Below are positions 57,397 through 64,000 of a stretch of 64,000 nucleotides of DNA, in pieces. A program made the translations under genes and the position numbers. The DNA lies in NCBI GenBank assembly GCA_012932865.1, contig SAXG01000001.1:485693-549692 (forward strand), written 5' to 3'. Below the pieces are notes generated by a model. The model saw only the letters and a program-made list of their open reading frames with translations. It did not search any database and was not told the DNA's origin. This DNA is from Amylostereum areolatum (lineage: Eukaryota; Basidiomycota; Agaricomycetes; Russulales; Stereaceae). Position 1 is the first letter of the stretch; each line of letters opens with the position of its first letter.

Positions 57397-58893
57397 ATGC
57401 TGACATATGGCCTCAGCGTATCCACGATAGTACCATCAGATCTACTCCCAACACTGTCTCTTCATCTATCACTCGCACCTGCTAGATCCCCTACACTCTT
57501 CACAGTCCACTCCGCCTTCTCCCTCGAGCGCGTCACCTCGCCCCCACCGCCGACATCTGCAGCATCATATTTCCCCCCGCCAGGACTTAATACCCCTCCA
57601 CCCCCTGTTCCCCCACTCTCTCCCCATCTTTACACTGCACCACCTCCACCGCCTACCTTCCCTATCTCTGATGAACGGACTACTCCTCCCGTACTTCAAA
57701 TCTGGAACCGCTCGTCTATGGTTCACGCTCTCCAATCCGCGCTCGCCACCACCATCCGCAAGGGACCATCATCTTCCCCTTCTCGTCACTTCAGTCAAAA
57801 TGGCCTCTTGCCTTCTCCTCGGCTCCCTCCTCTCAAATTCGGCGAAGTTGACTTGCTTGGAGAGATCCTTGCCCAAGCACGAGCACAGGGAGAGGGCATA
57901 AGCAAAGGCCGCCATGAACGCGCATACACGGCGCCTCCGGCTCTATTCAAGGCTCTCCTTGCGGGTCAACAGTCGAACTCTTTTCCACACACGAAGTCCG
58001 TGCAGGACACGGAATGGGATGGTTCACTCGCCCGTCCCCGTCGTCCCACTTTGGTCAACAGATCAAAAGTCGATCCTCCGCTTTCCAACGCAGTCCCCAC
58101 CTACGCTGGGGAATCTGCTTCTCTCGTCGTGCCCAGGGAAAGAAAGGTGTGTTGTGCTTGTGTATCTCCACACCGTCTCGCTCATTTCTTCTAGTTCGTC
58201 TGAACGGTCCTATTCGAGGGCGAGGGTCAGTACGACGCGATCTGAGGCAGGACCTTCAACGAATAAAAGGCCTGGGTGTTGGCTGTATCGTCTGGTGGGT
58301 GTATGCGTCTTGGTCAGTCGCAGCCGTGGTTACTAATCAGTATTTATTCTGTCAGCTTGTCTGGATGACGCAGAACTCGAATTCCTAGGTGCACCCTGGG
58401 CTGAGTACGCGCAAATCGCTCGCGAGCTCAAACTCGATGTCCTCCGGTACTTACAGCCGTCCTGTTGATATACTTGTGCGCGGACTTATTGTACGCCCCC
58501 ACAGGATACCCATGCCTGAAGGCCTAGCACCACCCTGCCCGCAAGCCTTCGACCATCTCCTCTCCCAGCTAATCGACAACTACACTCTCGCGGGTATTCC
58601 CGTGCTCACAGCATTGTCGCGGGGGTGTTGGCCGCGCCGGACTCGTCGCTTGCTGTTGGATGATCAAGCTTGGCCTCTGCAGCTGGCCATCCGCCCCGTC
58701 GACATACCCTCCTGTTGGAACGAAGGGTTTAGGTGAACTGACCGTCCGCGCCGACACACTGTCTCTAGTGGAGCGTGTGATTGGCGTCGTGAGGCGACGA
58801 AGGAGCTTGAAGGCGATAGAGACCTACGAACAGGTCCGATTCCTGGTGGGCTATGTCGAGTACTTGCGAGCGGCCGCATTGGCGGATGCCTAG
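57397..58893 (+). pseudogene. dual-specificity phosphatase-like gene, frame broken
   Basis: Exon-like blocks are 57397-58146, 58195-58294, 58356-58446 and 58505-58893. The content matches basidiomycete CDKN3-like phosphatases: RLNGPIRGRGSVRRDLRQDL, IKGLGVGCIV, CLDDAELEFLGAPWAEYAQI, RIPMPEGLAPPCP, LIDNYTLAGIPVLT, then HCRGGVGRAGLVACC (the PTP loop with catalytic Cys) and RSLKAIETYEQVRFLVGYVE to the stop. Three joins fail. Block 1 to 2 needs a different phase; after the second intron an extra T (58357/58358) separates CIVC from CLDD; and one extra base near 58606-58611 sits just before the catalytic HC. Block 1 alone is a clean 250-codon Pro/Ser-rich frame. Either the gene is decaying or the sequence has indel errors. 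An intact homologue would dephosphorylate Ser/Thr/Tyr on cell-cycle kinases. Confidence 0.65.
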
Positions 58894-59802
58894 GTATGCA
58901 CCTCAGTTCCCGTTTTTTGCTAGGCAAGGAGTGGACGTTATATACATATACCCTTCACTTTTTACATTACTTTTGGATCGGATTGCACATACACTTACTT
59001 ACCTTAGATTCTACGTAGTATACAATTCGGGTGCACTACGCACCCACATATCTTACTCCGCCTGTACATTAGTGTATGAAGCGGTCTTCCCCTGAAGGGC
59101 GAGGCTAGTTCTAGAATGCAACACCATCGTCCTGCTCTCGGAGTCGCAATCTGGACGCGATATCCACGTGACCGCGTCGCTACAACATCGAAGTTCGCGC
59201 CGCGCGGCATCATTTCGTGAACTCGTTCCTCAGACTCCCGACCGTACGTATCCCGTCCGCCGCCCCCCCTCGACTTCAAACTTGGCCTATGGATGGGTTG
59301 ACCCGAATGGAGGGTCCAATTGGTGATATCATGGACGACAACCGATCATCGCCATTCATCGCCGATGGTGCGCTAAACTACTGGTAAGTACTTAGACTAG
59401 GCAAACTCGGAGATTTTTAGCGGCGTTTGCGCGAACGATTTGCTGACATCGCATTCCGCCCAAGAGGGTCGTTTCTTCGTCACATGACCTAGCTCGTTGA
59501 ACGCGTCGACGCCGCGCATGTATTCTGAACCGTGCTCTCCACCGTCTTTCACTCTTTTCCCTTCACGATACCCCATTTATTCGATACGAGACGCAATGGA
59601 AATATACCATGGACCTATACCACCTCTTCCTTCCCTCTTTCTCGAGAACTTGGCCCGGATATCGGATACAGCTCAAGACACAGCACATCAAGCTCATCAA
59701 CTTGTGTCAACCTTGTGTACACAGCAACGGGCAGGAAGGTATCTATGGGAGAAGACCAGCTCCTGACAGGTGTGCAATATCATGAAGGACACGACACGGT
59801 GC
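58894..59802. other. intergenic
   Basis: A plus-strand frame at 59596-59766 (MEIYHGPIPPLPSLFLENLA...) has a protein-like start but no recognised family; I list it here rather than as a gene. Nothing else seen. Confidence 0.35.
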
Positions 59803-60237
59803 CTATCGCACGCCCTTAGATGCTTTAGCACTGAACAAGGTGAGAAATTCTTCGCACCCGCCTCGTCGCCGAGTTCGACAAAAGCCATCGAGCGCCGAGA
59901 GACACCGTTTGTCTGCCGACATGCGCTTCGATTGGACGATGCGACTCTTTGGCACTGTCTGCCACAATTCTTCCACTTGAGGGTCCTCACGCATGGGGGT
60001 AGGAGGTCGGGAGACAATCGACGGTGATGATCTGAGGGGTTGGACGGAGATAGGTGGGGAGTGAGGGTTGTCGAGCATGTCGGCCAAGGACTGGTTCCAG
60101 CGCGGAGATCCGAAATCGAGCTCTTGATCGAGCCTTGAAGACACGAAGCACAGATCGAGAGGGGAGAGTAGGGAATGGGATGGGGATGGTGGGCCATGCG
60201 CAGGACTGGACCGACTGGTTTCAGACCGAAGCAACAT
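59803..60237 (-). CDS. unknown small protein
   Basis: A single minus-strand frame of 144 residues from the ATG at 60237 (the frame stays open upstream): Ser/Pro-rich start, then LDLCFVSSRLDQELDFGSPR, WNQSLADMLDNPHSPPISV, PTPMREDPQVEELWQTVPKS and a basic end. The composition is protein-like and the opposite frames are poorer, but no domain is recognised. A possible intron (GTGAGA...CTTCAAG, about 60246-60137) on this strand would give another gene model starting at 60338. Confidence 0.35.
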   Translation of the reverse strand: MLLRSETSRSSPAHGPPSPSHSLLSPLDLCFVSSRLDQELDFGSPRWNQSLADMLDNPHSPPISVQPLRSSPSIVSRPPTPMREDPQVEELWQTVPKSRIVQSKRMSADKRCLSALDGFCRTRRRGGCEEFLTLFSAKASKGVR

Positions 60238-61928
60238 CTCACCAAGTTGCGCGAGGACCGGGCTGGACCAGTTAGGGGAGTTTGTGGGTAGCGAGGGGAA
60301 TCTCCGAGCTGAACGTTGAACGCGGGGGTCGACGGCACGGTTGGGGATGTAGTAAGTACTACGCTAACTCACTGACTCGGTCTAATTCCGACTCGCAGAA
60401 TCGATATGCCACGGGAGCAATAACTAGTCTCTCGTATCCAGACTTAAAACAGAAGACAGTCGTTCTGTTTTGCAATAACGTGCAGTGCGATTTTTCGATC
60501 TATTGAAGAGTCGTGCTTGCCTATACCGCCGTGTTGCTAAACCAGACACAGACGTAGATGCAATCAATCATCAACCCTCGCACTTGCCTGCACTACGCAG
60601 ACCTCGAGATCCTCGTTGTGGGGCAACGTGTGCTTTTTGACGTTGGGTGTACAGCATTAAAGAAATCTTCCTGAAAAAGCTCCTCATCCAAGCTCAGCCG
60701 ACACGAGATACACCAGTCTACTTGGCTCCGAATGTGGTGACGCAAACCGTACTGGAGGCTTTCGAGTTGATGTTATGTACGTGCTAGACGTGCTCTCCCT
60801 AGCCACATTTACTTATGCACATTAGCAGCTCACGGTGACGGAGCACCGCGGAATGAATAGCCTCGAGCATCTTCCCCATATACCTGCTTTCAACCCTTTG
60901 CGACACCCCTAGGCCTCTCGTACGCTCTACATAGACTCGTCTGACTTGTATGTATGTTCCTCAGAATCGATTCCTTGACAACCCTCCTTCATCTAACCTC
61001 CCATCCCATCTTGAGAAAAAGGCCCCGAACGAGCGCAGAGCATAAGGTAATGCGGAAAGCCAACCACTGGCATCGAGCGCAACCGGGTATCTGTGCAGGT
61101 AATGAACGTCATGTACGCGCTTACTCGGGAGCTAATATCAGACTATTGTCGCCGTGTCCTGCGCAGCTGGAAGCCGAAGGACTACTTATATCAAGTACTC
61201 GACCTGTCAACCGCATGCTCCTCAAGAATGTACAGTGTGAATGTATGCCCGTAAACGCAAGAGCAAGTACAAATGAGAGAGATTTCAAGGTACTTACAGT
61301 TACCAGCCTGGTTGACCCCGTCGACCGCGTCTGCTTTGTAATTGTGGGACTGGGAAGCAGGCCGCAAGAGGGGTTGACTAGCGCTCATGTATGTCAATCT
61401 ACCACCGAGATCCTTCGAAGCCGTCGAGGTGGACATGAGCCCTAATATATTTCTGGTTCTACAACCATACAACACAGCTGAATAAATGCCACCGCCGGTC
61501 GCGTAACCCACGCTCCCAGATCGTATGTACCGATGACCGAAGCGTCGTACAGTAAAAGAGATCGAATGTAGGAAAACACGTACGAACGTACAGAAGAATA
61601 AATACGACATTTGTCTGCCGCACGTGCGTAAGAGAAGCAGAGAGTCCTGCGATATATCCGTACGAACGAACCCGTACGGTGGGTGGGAAAGAGCGGAACG
61701 GATAACGAAAGTGTGAGAACAGTCAGAATGACGCCACTGCGGTCTGCAGGCAGAGGAGGGTATGCTACAGATCAGCAAAAAGTGCACACAAGAATTACTT
61801 ATCGAAGCCTGTTCGAGACCTAATTACTATGAAAGTCCCATGTAACAACGCGCGACGAGCAAGGCGCCCGCACGCCCCACGTGCAAGAAAGGCCAAGTGA
61901 GAATCCAAGAAAATTCTGTGGACAGAGG
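60238..61928. other. 1.7-kb intergenic
   Basis: No recognised gene. A minus-strand frame at 61787-61191 has a hydrophobic start and a MSTSTASKDLGGRLTYM segment, but shows no family or supporting splice pattern. This stretch includes the 3' flank of the SKN1/KRE6 gene. Confidence 0.35.
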
Positions 61929-64000
61929 CTAGCAGGTGTCTAGCTTGGAGTTCTTGGGGAACGTTTGTCCGTAATCTTCCCAAGTAGTGTAATTCGGGTT
62001 CGTGTACGCGCCGATGTACCTATGATACGTCGTTAAGCATTGGTTCAATTATCTGGGATACGTGGGTCGACATACGTGTTGATGTACGCCTGGGTTGGGA
62101 AGTCCTCGGGGTCACACCCGACGTTGATTGAATCCGGGTCTTGGTAGACACGGACGTAGTCTACACGCATCTTTGCCGGGAAGGTGAGGTGCTCGAAGTC
62201 GATCGCCACGAAACTCTCCGACATGCCCAGGTTGGCAATGATGTACTGCACTCGAGGCGTTAGCTCATATATCTTTCACAAGGAGAGATGAGCATTACCA
62301 TAGGGTTCTTGAGGGACGGGGCGCGCGGATATTTCGGTGAGGGGATCCGCGGCCAACGCCCCCGAGTATAGCGTCCAAGTGATCTCGTCATTGCTTACCC
62401 AGGTGATGTACTAGGATGCAACATTAAGTACCCTTCTCATGACGTCGAAGATCAGACCCTACCGAGTCGTCGAATCCTGCATCGACAATATGTCAGCGTG
62501 TGAGACAGGTCATGTACCAGAAAACTCACCAGGCTTGTATTCGAATGCAAATTTAGCGAAACATCCCGTTTCCAGTTCGTAACAGGACTGATCTGGATCG
62601 AGAGTGAGGAAGGTAAACCAAGAAAGAACTTTTCAGACGTACTGTTGATGGACAAGGCAGAGACGGCTTGTTGGTAGGCGCCACCACGGTATGTATTCAA
62701 ACTGGTCGTATCAGCATTCGGAATATCGTAGGTTACTCCCTCCGTCGCTGGCCACGTGTAATTGTAGTTATATGGCTACAAGCCCCGGTCAATTTAGCGT
62801 CTGTCCGATGTCCCAGATGTGTTTAAGACGTACAGCGAATTGGCCCGTCTGGGACGAATTTCCCCCCTTATCTGAGGCCTATGATACTCAGGATCAACCA
62901 CCGAGTTTTAACGATGAGCGGGAATAAATAACGTACCACCGCCTCGAACATGTCGATCTCCGGTGACGCGCGGCCAACATAGGTGCCATCAGAATGTACG
63001 GGCCCTGGGTGTGATTCGCCTTTGCACGTGCATCGCGACAGACGTTGACCAGGCAAGAAAGACAGTTTACTGTCGTGGTACTGGTCACCAGCTTCCGGGT
63101 CGAGTGTAGCGGCAGGAAGCCCGTTGAGCGTTTGATTGGGGAGTGCCCCGAAGTCACATGCGTCGTAAGAATATGGCCACTACAGCAACCGATCAGTATC
63201 CGCCAAGCATGCGAAGGGAAACGTCTTACCAATCCTTCAGTGGTCGCACCGTAGCCGACACGACCGAGGTTCCCCATCGTCCATACCGCGGGCCAAAAGC
63301 CTGGTGGACATTATGTTAAGAGTTAAAAGTGGATCACCATAAGGGGGTACTCACCCAAGATGTTGGGTGAGCCAGGTAGGGTGACCGCTGCCTCAATGAG
63401 CCCTCCGGTGAAGCAAAACTTGTTCCAAGTTGTCACCATGCCGCCTTGATAGTCGAGGTTGTGGGTGCTCTTCTTAGAGAGCGTGAGCTCCAGCGCACCA
63501 TTGGCCGTGGAGACGGCCGCGGGGTCATACCATTCGACGTCAACGGTCTGCCAATAGTTCAAGTTGAGCGCCTCCCAGTACGGATCGTCTCCGGGATAAA
63601 ACGAGCGCCCCTCGACGTTGAACTCGTCTGACCAAACAAGCTGCATCGACTTGGAAGGATCCTTGTAGGACGCGCGAGTATATGCGGACTTGGGCGTGTC
63701 AACGTCGATTAGACCAGCGTGACCCAGGAGGTCGGGCACCTGCCCCGAGGCGTTCGTGCCGCCGATGTTGAATGCGCCATTGGTGGACAGGGGGTTCCGC
63801 TTGAAATATGAGATGATGGGATATCCCGCGCTGGATGCTGCCGTCAATTGATGGATCTAATACACAAAGGAGGCGGAGTACGCACAACAGGGTCAGGATG
63901 CCGAGAACCAGGAAGGCGAGACAGCCAAGGTTGGCGAGACCACGCATGGTGAAGATATTGCCCTGCATATCGCTGCGTTTGTCTCTGCGAGGGTCAGGAT
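61929..64000 (-). CDS. KRE6/SKN1 beta-glucan synthesis protein, 5' end missing
   Basis: Partial at the right edge. Exons are 64000-63886 (continuing outside), 63830-63355, 63300-63230, 63179-62937, 62878-62834, 62775-62643, 62592-62530, 62476-62463, 62410-62299, 62250-62076 and 62019-61929. At the edge the frame reads PDPRRDKRSDMQGNIFTMRG, cytoplasmic sequence before the single membrane anchor LGCLAFLVLGILTLFAGYPI of this type II protein. The GH16-like lumenal domain has WSDEFNVEGRSFYPGDDPYW, FWPAVWTMGNLGRVGYGATT, the catalytic-type EIDMFEA, GCFAKFAFEYKPGFDD, YITWVSNDEITWTLYSG and YIIANLGMSESF. It ends GAYTNPNYTTWEDYGQTFPK. KRE6/SKN1 proteins act in the secretory pathway and plasma membrane in beta-1,6-glucan formation. 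Exon 8 is only 14 nt. The join 62299/62250 needs a GAG acceptor to keep frame; the CAG five bases later would not. Confidence 0.93.

Overview
The window is nuclear DNA of a filamentous basidiomycete, most likely an Agaricomycete. The evidence is intron-dense genes with 45-80 nt introns, many with GTGCGT-type donors, an expanded family of F-box proteins of the mushroom type, and a fungal gene complement (DASH, KRE6/SKN1, division-2 chitin synthase, Medusa, DOCK). I recognised no tRNA, rRNA, CRISPR or prokaryotic feature. Exon boundaries were worked out by hand from reading frame, GT/AG signals and remembered family motifs; no search or RNA evidence was available.

Layout. Positions 1-11.8 kb are gene-poor: a possible gene fragment at the left edge, two acidic/proline-rich unknown proteins that share a C-terminal motif, a small OB-fold protein resembling telomeric TEN1, and one basic unknown protein. 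Positions 11.8-35.3 kb hold five paralogous F-box genes (FBX-A to FBX-E in the feature names) scattered between housekeeping genes: a sixth F-box gene with a WD-type C-terminus, the WD40 protein MORG1, the Sm-like protein LSM2, a secreted DUF5648-type repeat protein, an M28 peptidase and the kinetochore protein SPC34. A decayed copy of the mitochondrial methyltransferase NDUFAF7 also lies there. All five F-box paralogues begin with a tiny first exon and a phase-2 intron. At 35.7-36.7 kb there is a nested pair of non-autonomous DNA transposons: a 504-bp element with 22-bp perfect inverted ends and an 8-bp target duplication sits inside an older TA-flanked element.

Positions 38.3-45.4 kb hold one large DOCK-family GEF gene (12 exons, about 2191 residues). 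Positions 45.7-56.3 kb hold four minus-strand genes in tandem: a MYND-finger protein, a Medusa-type developmental regulator, Mediator subunit 27 and a chitin synthase. Positions 57.4-58.9 kb hold a dual-specificity-phosphatase-like gene with breaks in its frame, one of them at the catalytic loop. The right edge is a KRE6/SKN1 family beta-glucan synthesis gene whose 5' end lies outside the window.

Functionally, chitin synthase and KRE6/SKN1 both build the cell wall; the DOCK GEF would act through Rac on polarity and wall signalling; MORG1 and LSM2 are both linked to splicing. The F-box proteins would be substrate receptors of SCF ubiquitin ligases. The main curiosities are the nested MITEs, the F-box expansion with conserved gene architecture (including one copy truncated by a stop just before a still-readable tail), the internally deleted NDUFAF7 copy, and several genes with a single unexplained frame break that could be real decay or assembly error.
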